In this document: positions 8,732 through 18,027 of the stretch, one piece after another
Position numbering within the stretch: the stretch's first letter is position 1
Layout: each line of letters begins with the position of its first letter
NCBI GenBank assembly: GCA_020635275.1
Contig: JACKAA010000006.1
Location: forward strand, 124,001 to 188,000
DNA: 64,000 nucleotides
Origin: Ignavibacteriales bacterium
GTDB taxonomy: Bacteria; Bacteroidota; Ignavibacteria; Ignavibacteriales; Melioribacteraceae
Direction of reading: 5' to 3'
Made by a program: the position numbers and the translations under genes
The notes under the pieces: model-generated
Told to the model about the DNA's origin: nothing
Seen by the model: the letters and a program-made list of their open reading frames with translations, nothing else
The model's database searches: none

Positions 8732-10999
8732 ATGAGAATACTTTACTTTTTAATAATAATTGCTACTATATTTTTATTTGGCTGCAACAATAAAAATGAC
8801 GAAAAAAATATACAACCAGTTTATATAGATAAACCTTATCTTCAAGATTATTCAATAAAATATTATTTCGAAGAAAATTTAACTTCACCCCAAAAAGTTA
8901 ATGTTGATAGAAATAATATTATCCAAATATTAAATGCCGGTAAAATTTACAAACCAGCAAATGGTCATTTTCAATATCCTGGCAAATTAAAAGTTGATCA
9001 AAATTATCAGCCATTATTGGATATGAAGATTAATGATTTCATAACATATAAAAATCAATTTGTGTATTTAACGGATCAAGCAATTTTAAGCAATGCTTGG
9101 GCTGGCAAATTATTTATTAAGCATGAATTAAAAAATGCTAATATTTTAACTGCTGGAAATGATTTTGATTTTATGATTTCGGATGATAAAAATATTATCT
9201 ATTTAAATGAATCAAAAATAATATGGGAAAAAACATTAGGAAGTGATCATATTAAATCTATTAAGTTCAGTAAAATAAATAATGGATTTTTCATTTTAGG
9301 AGACAGCTCACTTTATTTTTATTCAATAAGCAAAAATACATTTGATGTTCTTTATATTGGAAATTTACTAACGTGTTTTGATATTGACGACACTAATAAA
9401 ATAATTACAGTTGGTACAAACGATGGATTTTTTGAAATTAGTTATTCTGGCGAAATAAAAAGTGAATTAAATAATAAATTACCTTGGACAGAATTAACGA
9501 GTATAAAAATTATAAACGGCACAAAATGGTTCGGTTCAACCAAAGGTGCTTTTATGTTGCGTGAAGATGGAAAATTCAATTACTACAATTCTGAACGATG
9601 GCTACCTGGGAATTATGTTTTTGATATTTCAGAAGATAAAAAACATGAAGTATTAATTCTAACAGATAAAGGCCTTGGCAAAATTTGCTTTGAAGAAATG
9701 ACTCTTTATGATAAAGCTGTGAAATTCGAAGAACAGGTGAGAGAGCGGCATATTAGATATGGAATAAATGTTGATGTATCAAGTGTAGAAAATTTTGATT
9801 TATCTACTAACACATTAAAGAAGGCTGATAGTGATAATCTTTGGACGTCAATGTATTTAGTGAGTCAGTTATTTAGATACTTAGTGACTAAATCAGAAAT
9901 CGCTAAACAAAATTGTTTCGAAGCTTTTGAGGCAATGGAAAGACTTCATACATTAAGCGGAATAAAAGGATTATTCGGTAGAACGTTTGAGAGAAAAGGT
10001 TATCAAGAATTTGGAAAAGAATACAGAAACTATGTTGAAGATTATTGGTATCCTAATTACAATAATATGGTTTCATGGTATCATGCAAATGATCAATGGG
10101 ATTGGAGAGGATCAGCAAGCAGTGATCAAACAATCGGTCAAATTTTTGCAATGACTATGTTAGCCGAATATATTGACGACCCAGAATGGAAAAATAGAGC
10201 AGTAAATATTCTTGATAACTTAATGACATACATTGTAGAAAATGATTTTTACTTAATTGATAAAAATGGAAAACCATCTTTATGGGGAAGATGGAATCCT
10301 GAATATGTAAACAGATTTCAATCAATGGTGGGTGATAGGAAAATTTGTTCATCTAACATTATAGCCTTTTTACAAACTGCATATAAACATACCGGCAAAG
10401 AAATATTTAAAGAAAAAGCTAACTATTTAATGAATGAGCATGGCTATTTGGAAAATTTAATGAGACCTTTCAGTGAAATTGGCCCAGTTCCGGAAGATGC
10501 AGATAATTGGAGTAAAATGCTTTCTGAAGAATGGAATCATTCAGATGATGAAATGTACTTCTTAGCTTATTGGTCACTTTATCCTTATGCATTTAATGAT
10601 TCGTTGAAATCACTTTATAAAGATGCAATAAAAGACCACTGGAATTTTGTAAGACCAGAAAAAAATTCTTTATGGAATTTCTGTTATGCTATGACTGGGA
10701 CAGAAGAATTTGATTTGGATGAATCAATTTGGCATTTAAAAGAATGGCCGTTGGATATGCTATATTATGAAACTTATAATAGTCATAGAAAAGATATCGA
10801 ATTTGTTGAACCGGGTTTTATGGGACACGAAACTAAAGAAGTATTACCACCAGATGAACGACCAATGCTAAAACATAATATGTGTCAATTTCAGTTAGAT
10901 AATCCTTATAGAAGTGGTGAAATAAGTGCCGGACATACTTTTTTACTTCCTTATTGGATGGGAAGATTTTTGGGAGTGATTAGTGAACCGAAAAAATAA
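8732..10999 (+). CDS. Lipoprotein with N-terminal beta-propeller and C-terminal alpha/alpha-barrel; function unknown
   Basis: The start is set at ATG 8732, not 8720, because GGGAGAAG lies just upstream and the product then begins with a clean lipoprotein signal ending in LFGC (Cys18). The product is 755 residues. Residues about 40-320 contain repeated short strands (FITYKNQFVYL, FFILGDSSLYFYS, GTNDGFFEISYSG) consistent with a propeller sensor or binding domain. Residues about 330-750 are helical and rich in Trp and Tyr (DQWDWRGSASSDQ, EEWNHSDDEMY), as in alpha/alpha-toroid glycosidases and lyases. I do not recognise a named family. It closes the left operon; no further gene follows for 160 bases. 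Confidence 0.6.
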   Translation: MRILYFLIIIATIFLFGCNNKNDEKNIQPVYIDKPYLQDYSIKYYFEENLTSPQKVNVDRNNIIQILNAGKIYKPANGHFQYPGKLKVDQNYQPLLDMKINDFITYKNQFVYLTDQAILSNAWAGKLFIKHELKNANILTAGNDFDFMISDDKNIIYLNESKIIWEKTLGSDHIKSIKFSKINNGFFILGDSSLYFYSISKNTFDVLYIGNLLTCFDIDDTNKIITVGTNDGFFEISYSGEIKSELNNKLPWTELTSIKIINGTKWFGSTKGAFMLREDGKFNYYNSERWLPGNYVFDISEDKKHEVLILTDKGLGKICFEEMTLYDKAVKFEEQVRERHIRYGINVDVSSVENFDLSTNTLKKADSDNLWTSMYLVSQLFRYLVTKSEIAKQNCFEAFEAMERLHTLSGIKGLFGRTFERKGYQEFGKEYRNYVEDYWYPNYNNMVSWYHANDQWDWRGSASSDQTIGQIFAMTMLAEYIDDPEWKNRAVNILDNLMTYIVENDFYLIDKNGKPSLWGRWNPEYVNRFQSMVGDRKICSSNIIAFLQTAYKHTGKEIFKEKANYLMNEHGYLENLMRPFSEIGPVPEDADNWSKMLSEEWNHSDDEMYFLAYWSLYPYAFNDSLKSLYKDAIKDHWNFVRPEKNSLWNFCYAMTGTEEFDLDESIWHLKEWPLDMLYYETYNSHRKDIEFVEPGFMGHETKEVLPPDERPMLKHNMCQFQLDNPYRSGEISAGHTFLLPYWMGRFLGVISEPKK

Positions 11000-11036
11000 A
11001 TTAATAAAGATAGTTTGTTTAGTACTTTAGAAGTTT

Positions 11037-11130
11037 TGTCATATTGAGCGAAGCGAAATAGCACATTATTTAAAGTATAAAGTAATAAGCAAATTCTTAC
11101 TCCGTCAAATGCCGGATCCAAAATGGCGTG
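11037..11130 (+). repeat. Degenerate dispersed repeat remnant (TGTCAT...GAGCGAAGCGAA type)
   Basis: The intergenic stretch 11000-11159 contains TGTCATATTGAGCGAAGCGA at 11037-11056, a phrase of the TGTCATTCTGAG-type short repeats found between genes in many genomes. Related phrases occur at 26730 and 39535 in this window. The right end is not clear. No promoter or terminator is convincing in this gap. Confidence 0.45.
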
Positions 11131-11159
11131 TATGTAACTAATGTTGGTAATTAAAAAAA

Positions 11160-12137
11160 ATGAAAAAAAGTTTAATAATAATAGTAATAATTTCCTCTAG
11201 TTTTCTACTAAGTTGTTCTAATAAAGAAGAATTCAAAACCATAAAAATCGGTATGTGTTCTGATGTTCATCTTCCTACAATGCATGATTCCGAAAGAAGA
11301 ATTACAAAATTTATTGATAGCATGAAAATTGCTGAGCCTGATTTTATTATCGAGCTTGGTGATTTTGTTATTCCAAAGGAAGAATATCAACATATGTTTG
11401 AAATATGGAAATCCTATCCAGGCAAAAAATATCATGTCATTGGTAATCATGAAATGGATGGCGGAACAACTCTAGCTAAAGCATTGGAGTATAGAGAAAT
11501 GAATAATTCCTTTTATTCATTTAGTCAAGATGGATTTAAATTTATTGTTCTAGATTGCAATGATAAAAAGGATCCTAACCAAAAAGGTTATAGCTCATAC
11601 ATAGGGAAAAATCAAATTCGTTGGCTAAAAGAGGAATTACAAAAATCTACTGACCCAATAATAATATTTTCTCATCAGGGGATAGGTTCTGATCCAAATA
11701 ATCCTGGTGAAAGATACTCAATTGAAAATGCGGATAGTGTTAGAGAAATATTAGAAAAACATAATTCGGAAAATCAAAAAGGTAAAATAATTTGTTGCTT
11801 TAATGGACACACTCATCACGATTATGCAGAAGAAATAAATGGAATTTGGTATATCACAATAAATTCAATGGCTTATAAATGGTTAGGCGAAGAATATGAA
11901 TATAGAAGATATAGTGAAGAAGTTGACAAGAATTTCAAATGGATAAAATATACAGCTCCGTATAAAGATCCGCTTTTTACTGTTGTCGAAATATCAACTG
12001 AAGGTTATATAAAAATATCCGGTAAAAAATCTGAGTATGTTGGTCCATCTCCTTGGGAATTAGGCTACCCAGAACATCTTAAAAAATATGTAAGACCTGA
12101 AATAACCGAAAGACTTTTGAAGTTTATGTTTAATTGA
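11160..12137 (+). CDS. Calcineurin-like metallophosphoesterase lipoprotein
   Basis: A 325-residue lipoprotein (signal ending LLSC, Cys19). The calcineurin-like metal motifs appear in order: CSDVHLP, ELGDF, GNHE, SHQG and NGHTHH. These bind two metals in enzymes that cleave phosphomonoesters or phosphodiesters. It stands alone between a repeat-bearing gap and the convergent gene on the other strand, whose stop lies only 3 bases away. Two more metallophosphoesterases are in the window (23092 and 54764), each with a different architecture. Confidence 0.88.
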   Translation: MKKSLIIIVIISSSFLLSCSNKEEFKTIKIGMCSDVHLPTMHDSERRITKFIDSMKIAEPDFIIELGDFVIPKEEYQHMFEIWKSYPGKKYHVIGNHEMDGGTTLAKALEYREMNNSFYSFSQDGFKFIVLDCNDKKDPNQKGYSSYIGKNQIRWLKEELQKSTDPIIIFSHQGIGSDPNNPGERYSIENADSVREILEKHNSENQKGKIICCFNGHTHHDYAEEINGIWYITINSMAYKWLGEEYEYRRYSEEVDKNFKWIKYTAPYKDPLFTVVEISTEGYIKISGKKSEYVGPSPWELGYPEHLKKYVRPEITERLLKFMFN

Positions 12138-12140
12138 AAT

Positions 12141-14756
12141 TTACTTTTTTATCAACCAAACTTCTGAAACAATTGTACCCCAGCCACCAGAATTTCTCCA
12201 TTGTTCAACACTAACTCTGTCGCCAACAGCAACATCATGTGCTTTTTCAAATCTTAAAATTAATTTTCCATCTTTTGTAGCTTCATATGGAATATCAAAA
12301 GTAAAAAAGTCGCTCATTTTGTAAGGTATTTCTAACTCCTTGGCTAAAACAATATCATCAGCATAAATTGATTCAGATTTTTGATTCATTCTAAAATCAT
12401 ACCTTGATTGATACCAAGGACGAACTAATGTAAATCGAATAGAATAATATGCGGAAGTATCCAAATCTCTATATTCTAATGTTACTCCTTGTTTTTCATC
12501 TTGAGTAAAATGCATTGATTTCTGACTTGGTCTATTACTTTCATCCATCATTTCATCTAAATAAGGCTGACCATGATCATAAGGATAACCGAATACAACA
12601 TTAGGTGCATTGTTAAATGTTCCTAAATTATCATAAAATCCACCTTCACCGGGATTATCATAATCAACTATCATTCTTAATAAATTTATTATCTCATTTT
12701 TATTTTTTGAATTTCGTACTCTTTCTAATTGACGTTTTAACCAGCCTAATCCAATAAAGTCGTGTTCCAAATTAAAATAACCATCATTTCTTACTCCAAA
12801 TATTTTGTTGCTTTGTTCTCCCAATTCTCTTGCCTCTTCTTTAAGCGAAATCATTTCCTTAGTATCATTTTGATTTTCAAATAATTTTAGGAGTTTTTTT
12901 ATTTCATCAAAATTAGAATTTGACAAAATCTCTTTTACATTATTTTCAATTGTTGTTTGCATTTCTTTCTGCTTAATAACTTTTAATTTTACATATTTAT
13001 CAAGAGTTGCTTTTTGCATGTACATTTGCCAAAGCCAATTATCTTTTAATTCTTCTTGTGGAATTTGCTCACCTGCTTTTTTTACTAAATCATAATATTT
13101 ATTTATACCATCTTTTTTATCTAATGGAATGTTTGAAATTTCTTCTAAATTTTCTTCAAGTTGAAATATTGCTTTTTCCATAAACGGAGCAGCTTTATCA
13201 CCAAACCAATTTTTACAATATTCATTAACCACTTCTTCAACAGTTATTCTTGGCGACCATAATAATCTTTGCCACATCCACTGATTAAAATGATCATGGT
13301 GACCGCTTGAATGAGTAATGTCACCAATTCCGTATCTCATTAAATCATTAAAAACTCTGTGATAATATTTTGGCCAAGCGTAAAAAGTTAATCTATTGTA
13401 AACCATTGTAAGAAATTGATCAGGTCGGCGTTCATAAATTTCATGACTCCAATGAGGAGGAATATCACCATTTTTATCAGCACGCGGATACATTTGTGCA
13501 TAACCATGTTGAGCATATTTCCAATGAGTTATTTCATTATAAAAAACTAATTTCTGTTGTGGCGGAAGTTGGTGGAGAATTTCTTGGGGATATAAACCGT
13601 AAGGTCCAAATCCTGGATATTTGAATAAATCCATTCGATGAGTTTGACGATGACCAGGCTGCCAAGTTGTTGCATCAGAACCAGGTCCATATCCCCAAGC
13701 CCAAAGCCAAGTTCTTGGTTTTTCTTGTAAATAATTAAAAATTGCAAAATCATCTTCATTATCAAATTTTTGATTAGTGAAATATATTTTTGAAGTTGGA
13801 TGGTATTGATGAATAATTTCTGCCATATCTTCAACCAGTTTTATAAATGTTAATCCATATGGATTGCATCTATCACATTCACAACCTCCACCATCACCAC
13901 CATGAAATTTAACTAAGTCAAAAGTTGGAGAATTCTTAAAATAATCTTCACATTTTTTAAGCATAAATTCTCTTGCGTCAGGAACAGAAGGGCAAACGTA
14001 TCCTATTCGGCCAATTGATTCAGAGGCATTCCATTCTTCAGGTACTTCTTCACCAGCAGTATTTGCTCCAAAACTGCCTTGAGTCATTAAACCGAAAGAT
14101 TTAATAAAATCAAACATTGGACCTTCATCCACATTAAATATATTGGCTCCAGCTAATGCATAATCTAGAACTACTCTTTTTGTTTCATCTTCTGTCCAAT
14201 CTCTAACTTTAGCCAATCTTTTTGCAACATGACTTTGACCGAATTGAGTCCCTCTAATTTCAAATGCCGGAGCAGTTCTAATATTAAGGTTATTCTCAAT
14301 TACTAATCCATTATCTTCAATTTTAATTTGTCTTAGAAATTCTCCAACACCATATAGACAACCTCTTTCATCAACTCCGGCAATGATAATTTCTAACGGA
14401 TTAAGGCTAATAGTTCTTAGTAAGAATCCTTCAGGTCCCGGTGCAATTTCCGAAAGTTTATCAATTCTATTTTTATAAAATATTTCTACTAAAATTCCAT
14501 GATTTTGCGGAATTCCTAAAATTATTTTTACACTTGAATTTTGATTCAAAGAATTACTTGGAGTTACTTTTACAGAATTTATACTTTTTTCCAGCAGTCG
14601 CTCTTTTAAAAGGTTTGCAACATTTATTTCGATTGAAGAAGCAGTTTTACTAACTAAAATTTCAACTGAATTGTTTCCCTCAGCAAATAGAGAAAATTTT
14701 GGCAGAAAAAGTGCAAATCCCAATAAAATACATTTTATAATATTTTCATTTTTCAT
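12141..14756 (-). CDS. Secreted TIM-barrel glycoside hydrolase candidate with CxCxxC motif (DUF4838/GH67N-related)
   Basis: This is the only - strand gene. The product is 871 residues with a signal peptide ending near FLPKFSLFAE. The N-terminal alpha/beta domain ends in GCLYGVGEFLRQ, matching GILFGIGEFLRR of the 6384 gene. The barrel shows FEIRGTQFGQSH, then FHGGDGGGCECDRC, a CxCxxC cluster like the PCQCNSC of the DUF4838 protein at 24117. The C-terminus has YDNLGTFNNAPN and ends SEVWLIKK, again as in 6384. It is divergent from the 14940 gene across a 183-base region that carries a LacI-type operator, so both could respond to the same regulator. The enzymatic activity is unproven; an exo-acting hydrolase or uronidase is plausible from the fold. 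Confidence 0.65.
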   Translation of the reverse strand: MKNENIIKCILLGFALFLPKFSLFAEGNNSVEILVSKTASSIEINVANLLKERLLEKSINSVKVTPSNSLNQNSSVKIILGIPQNHGILVEIFYKNRIDKLSEIAPGPEGFLLRTISLNPLEIIIAGVDERGCLYGVGEFLRQIKIEDNGLVIENNLNIRTAPAFEIRGTQFGQSHVAKRLAKVRDWTEDETKRVVLDYALAGANIFNVDEGPMFDFIKSFGLMTQGSFGANTAGEEVPEEWNASESIGRIGYVCPSVPDAREFMLKKCEDYFKNSPTFDLVKFHGGDGGGCECDRCNPYGLTFIKLVEDMAEIIHQYHPTSKIYFTNQKFDNEDDFAIFNYLQEKPRTWLWAWGYGPGSDATTWQPGHRQTHRMDLFKYPGFGPYGLYPQEILHQLPPQQKLVFYNEITHWKYAQHGYAQMYPRADKNGDIPPHWSHEIYERRPDQFLTMVYNRLTFYAWPKYYHRVFNDLMRYGIGDITHSSGHHDHFNQWMWQRLLWSPRITVEEVVNEYCKNWFGDKAAPFMEKAIFQLEENLEEISNIPLDKKDGINKYYDLVKKAGEQIPQEELKDNWLWQMYMQKATLDKYVKLKVIKQKEMQTTIENNVKEILSNSNFDEIKKLLKLFENQNDTKEMISLKEEARELGEQSNKIFGVRNDGYFNLEHDFIGLGWLKRQLERVRNSKNKNEIINLLRMIVDYDNPGEGGFYDNLGTFNNAPNVVFGYPYDHGQPYLDEMMDESNRPSQKSMHFTQDEKQGVTLEYRDLDTSAYYSIRFTLVRPWYQSRYDFRMNQKSESIYADDIVLAKELEIPYKMSDFFTFDIPYEATKDGKLILRFEKAHDVAVGDRVSVEQWRNSGGWGTIVSEVWLIKK

Positions 14757-14871
14757 TTATTCACCAGTGTTTTTAAATATTTTCAAAGAGGTTAATAAAT
14801 AAGATTTTAATAAAATTCAAATAAAATACTTTGCTTATGATCTAAGTTTATTTATCTTTATATACATCAAA

Positions 14872-14883
14872 ACAAACGATTGC
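14872..14883. promoter_or_regulatory. LacI-family-type operator, site 1
   Basis: ACAAACGATTGC reads as an imperfect dyad around a central CG (rCAAnCG / CGnTTGy), the layout of operators bound by LacI/GalR-family repressors. It is 56 bases before the GTG start of the 14940 gene and 115 bases upstream of the divergent 12141-14756 gene. A TTG codon inside the site was rejected as a start. The same core occurs at 41922 and 45153. Confidence 0.7.
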
Positions 14884-14939
14884 CTAATAAGATAATCAAT
14901 AAAATAATTTATCCCAACTTTAAAATAAAGGGCAGTATC

Positions 14940-17900
14940 GTGATAAAAAAATCTCCATTTATTCATACAATTCCCAATCTGATAAAATTTATATTAACAT
15001 TAATTTTACTTTGCTCAACAATAAGTTATTCTCAATCAAACATAAAAGATTTTACAAGAATTAAGTATAATAATTATGGTTTAATTACTGATCTTGGAGT
15101 TGGACTTTGGGCTTGGCCATTACCGGTTGATTTTGATAATGACGGAGATAATGATTTACTGGTTAATTGCTCTGATAAACCCTATAACGGAATTTATTAT
15201 TTTGAAAATGTTGAAGGTAATGTTGCAATGCCAATTTTTAAACCAGCTAAGAGAATTGGTCCGGCACATCGTAATATTCAAATATCCTCGAAAAATGATA
15301 CTGTAAAATATTTAATACCCGGTAAGGAAATTGTTGATATATCTAATGGAATTACAAAACAAATATTTGAAAAAGAAAATATTCATGATGAAGAAAAAAA
15401 AATAAGAGCTAATCAATGGAAATATTGTGATTATGATAATGATGGAGCACTTGATTTAATTATAAGTGTAGGCGATTGGTCAGATTATGGCTGGGATAAT
15501 GCATTTGATAAAAATGGTAATTGGTTAAATGGACCTTTACATGGATTTGTTTATTTAATTAAAAATTTAGGAACAACTAAAAATCCAAAATATGATATAC
15601 CTCAAAAAATATTAGCAGATGAAAAACCAATAGATGTTTATGGAATGCCATCTGCGAATTTTGCGGATTTTGATAACGATGGAGATCTTGATATTATCTG
15701 CGGTGAATTTTTAGATAAGTTTACTTATTTCCAAAATGTCGGCACTCGTGAAAATCCTAAATATTCGACTGGAATAGTCCTATCATCGGAGAATAATGCA
15801 ATTAAAATGGATTTGGAAATGATTGTTCCAGTTTCAATTGATTGGGATAAAGATGGTGATGTTGATTTAATTGTTGGTCAGGAAGATGGAAGAGTTGCAT
15901 TTATTGAAAATTTAGGCAAATTAAAAAATGGTATCCCACAATTTGCAAATCCTAAATTTTTTAAGCAGGAAGGTGATGATTTGAAGTTTGGCGCACTTGT
16001 TACTCCATATAGTGTTGATTGGGATAATGATGGAGATGAGGATTTAATTTGCGGCAATACAGCCGGCTACATTGGATTTATAGAAAATCTAAATGGAGCA
16101 AATCCTCCCAAATGGGCTGAGCCTGTTTATTTAAAAGCTGACGATGAAATTATAAGAATTCAAGCTGGAGAGAATGGATCAATTCAAGGACCGTGCGAAG
16201 CCAAATGGGGTTACACAACATTAAGTGTCGCTGATTGGGATGGTGATAATTTGAATGATATCATAATCAATTCTATTTGGGGAAAAATTTTATGGTATAA
16301 AAATATTGGAACGAGTGGAAATCCCAAACTTACTTTGGCAAAATCAATTGAAGTTGAATGGGAAAGTGGGAATCTTAAGCCGGAATGGAATTGGTGGAAT
16401 CCTGAAGGTAAAAATTTTGTAACCCAGTGGCGCACTACTCCATATGTAGTTGATTGGAATAAAGATGGTTTGAATGATATTGTTATGTTAGATCATGAAG
16501 GATATTTATCCTTTTTTGAAAGAATTAAAGTAAATAATTATTTGAAGTTATTACCTGGTAAAAGAATTTTTTTCAATGAAAATGGATTGCCGCTGCAACT
16601 AAATGATAGAATAGCTGGAAGAAGCGGAAGAAGAAAATTCACAATTGTAGACTGGGACTTAGATGGGAAATTAGATTTATTGGTTAACAGTAAAAATATT
16701 AATTTCTTGAAAAATATAAGTTCTTCCAATAGTGAAATAATTTTTAAAGATTTTGGAATGATTAATAACGATACACTTGCCGGTCATTCTACAAGTCCGA
16801 CAATTGTTGACTGGAATAGAAATAATATTCCGGATTTGTTGGTCGGTGCAGAAGATGGATACTTTTATTATTTGAAAAATCCAAAAGATTCTAAAGTTAC
16901 AGAACCAACATATATTGAAAACTCAAAATATGTAAAATCGCTTGAAATAAAAGTTATTTGCAAACAAGATGGTAAATATATTGGCTGGCCGACAATTGCA
17001 AAAACTGAATCTGGTAAATTACTTTCAGTATTTTCTGGAAATAGAGAAGCACATGTTTGTCCTTTTGGAATTACTCAAATTATTGAAAGCGCTGATAATG
17101 GACAAACTTGGAGCAATCCTTTCACAATAAATAACACACCTTTAGATGATAGAGATGCCGGAATTTTAGAAACTAAAAAAGGAACATGGTTGGTAAATTG
17201 GTTTACATCCATGGCTTTTGATAGAGATCGTTATTATGAAAAATATCCTGATTGGAAAAATATTAGAGAAAAATTAAATGAAGAAAGAATTGATTATTGG
17301 CTGGGTAATTGGACGAGAAGATCAATAGATAAAGGGAAAACTTGGCTGGAACCTGTAAAGCAATTAGTATCATCTCCTCATGGACCAATTGAATTAAATG
17401 ATGGAAGACTTCTTTATGTTGGCACTGCGGAAATTGAAAATGAAAAAATATTGGGTGTAGAAGTTTCTAAAAATGATGGAAAGAATTGGGAATTATTTTC
17501 CCAAATTGAAATTGCAGAAAATGACACAATGAAATATTATCATGAACCTCATGCCGTTGAATTACGAAATGGCAAAATAGTTGCAATGTTTCGTTATCAG
17601 CCAAAAGACAGGAGAGATTCATTTTTGCGTCAGTCAGAAAGTTACGATGGAGGAAAAACTTGGACCAAAACATATAAAACTAAAATTTGGGGTTATCCTC
17701 CTCATTTAATTGAATTAGATAACGGATGGTTATTGGTTGTCTATGGTGTTCGTAAATATCCATTTGGTGAAAAAGCCTGTATTAGTAAAGATGATGGAGA
17801 AACCTGGGATATAGAAAATGAAATATTTCTAAGTAAAAGTGATAATAGTGATCTGGGTTATCCTGCTTCAGTTCAGCTTGATGATGGATCAATTATTACA

Positions 17901-17981
17901 ATATTTTACCAAATTGATCAATCAAATGAGAAAACAAGTTTATTTCAAACACACTGGAAATTAAATACAAAAACAAAATAA
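14940..17981 (+). CDS. Secreted FG-GAP/VCBS-repeat protein fused to a sialidase-fold (BNR) domain
   Basis: The start is the GTG at 14940: AAAGGG at 14927-14932 is well spaced, and the product then begins with a normal signal peptide ending near SYSQS. The upstream in-frame TTG at 14880 overlaps the operator. The product is 1013 residues. Residues about 50-650 carry about nine calcium-binding-like repeats (DFDNDGDND, DYDNDGALD, DWDKDGDVD, DWDNDGDED, DWDLDGKLD and others), expected to form an integrin-like propeller. Residues about 670-1010 form a BNR domain with five Asp boxes (SADNGQTW, SIDKGKTW, SKNDGKNW, SYDGGKTW, SKDDGETW). The FRIP arginine motif of true sialidases is not seen, so the hydrolytic specificity is open. 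It heads the 14940-41852 gene run. Confidence 0.8.
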   Translation: MIKKSPFIHTIPNLIKFILTLILLCSTISYSQSNIKDFTRIKYNNYGLITDLGVGLWAWPLPVDFDNDGDNDLLVNCSDKPYNGIYYFENVEGNVAMPIFKPAKRIGPAHRNIQISSKNDTVKYLIPGKEIVDISNGITKQIFEKENIHDEEKKIRANQWKYCDYDNDGALDLIISVGDWSDYGWDNAFDKNGNWLNGPLHGFVYLIKNLGTTKNPKYDIPQKILADEKPIDVYGMPSANFADFDNDGDLDIICGEFLDKFTYFQNVGTRENPKYSTGIVLSSENNAIKMDLEMIVPVSIDWDKDGDVDLIVGQEDGRVAFIENLGKLKNGIPQFANPKFFKQEGDDLKFGALVTPYSVDWDNDGDEDLICGNTAGYIGFIENLNGANPPKWAEPVYLKADDEIIRIQAGENGSIQGPCEAKWGYTTLSVADWDGDNLNDIIINSIWGKILWYKNIGTSGNPKLTLAKSIEVEWESGNLKPEWNWWNPEGKNFVTQWRTTPYVVDWNKDGLNDIVMLDHEGYLSFFERIKVNNYLKLLPGKRIFFNENGLPLQLNDRIAGRSGRRKFTIVDWDLDGKLDLLVNSKNINFLKNISSSNSEIIFKDFGMINNDTLAGHSTSPTIVDWNRNNIPDLLVGAEDGYFYYLKNPKDSKVTEPTYIENSKYVKSLEIKVICKQDGKYIGWPTIAKTESGKLLSVFSGNREAHVCPFGITQIIESADNGQTWSNPFTINNTPLDDRDAGILETKKGTWLVNWFTSMAFDRDRYYEKYPDWKNIREKLNEERIDYWLGNWTRRSIDKGKTWLEPVKQLVSSPHGPIELNDGRLLYVGTAEIENEKILGVEVSKNDGKNWELFSQIEIAENDTMKYYHEPHAVELRNGKIVAMFRYQPKDRRDSFLRQSESYDGGKTWTKTYKTKIWGYPPHLIELDNGWLLVVYGVRKYPFGEKACISKDDGETWDIENEIFLSKSDNSDLGYPASVQLDDGSIITIFYQIDQSNEKTSLFQTHWKLNTKTK

Positions 17982-18027
17982 ATTAAGAACTAAACAAATT
18001 AAAAAATATTAAAAATGGAGAATTAAA

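Noticed and set aside
14880..14939. TTG at 14880 as start of the FG-GAP/sialidase gene
   Set aside because: It overlaps the operator, has no ribosome site, and delays the signal peptide by 20 residues; GTG 14940 with AAAGGG fits better.
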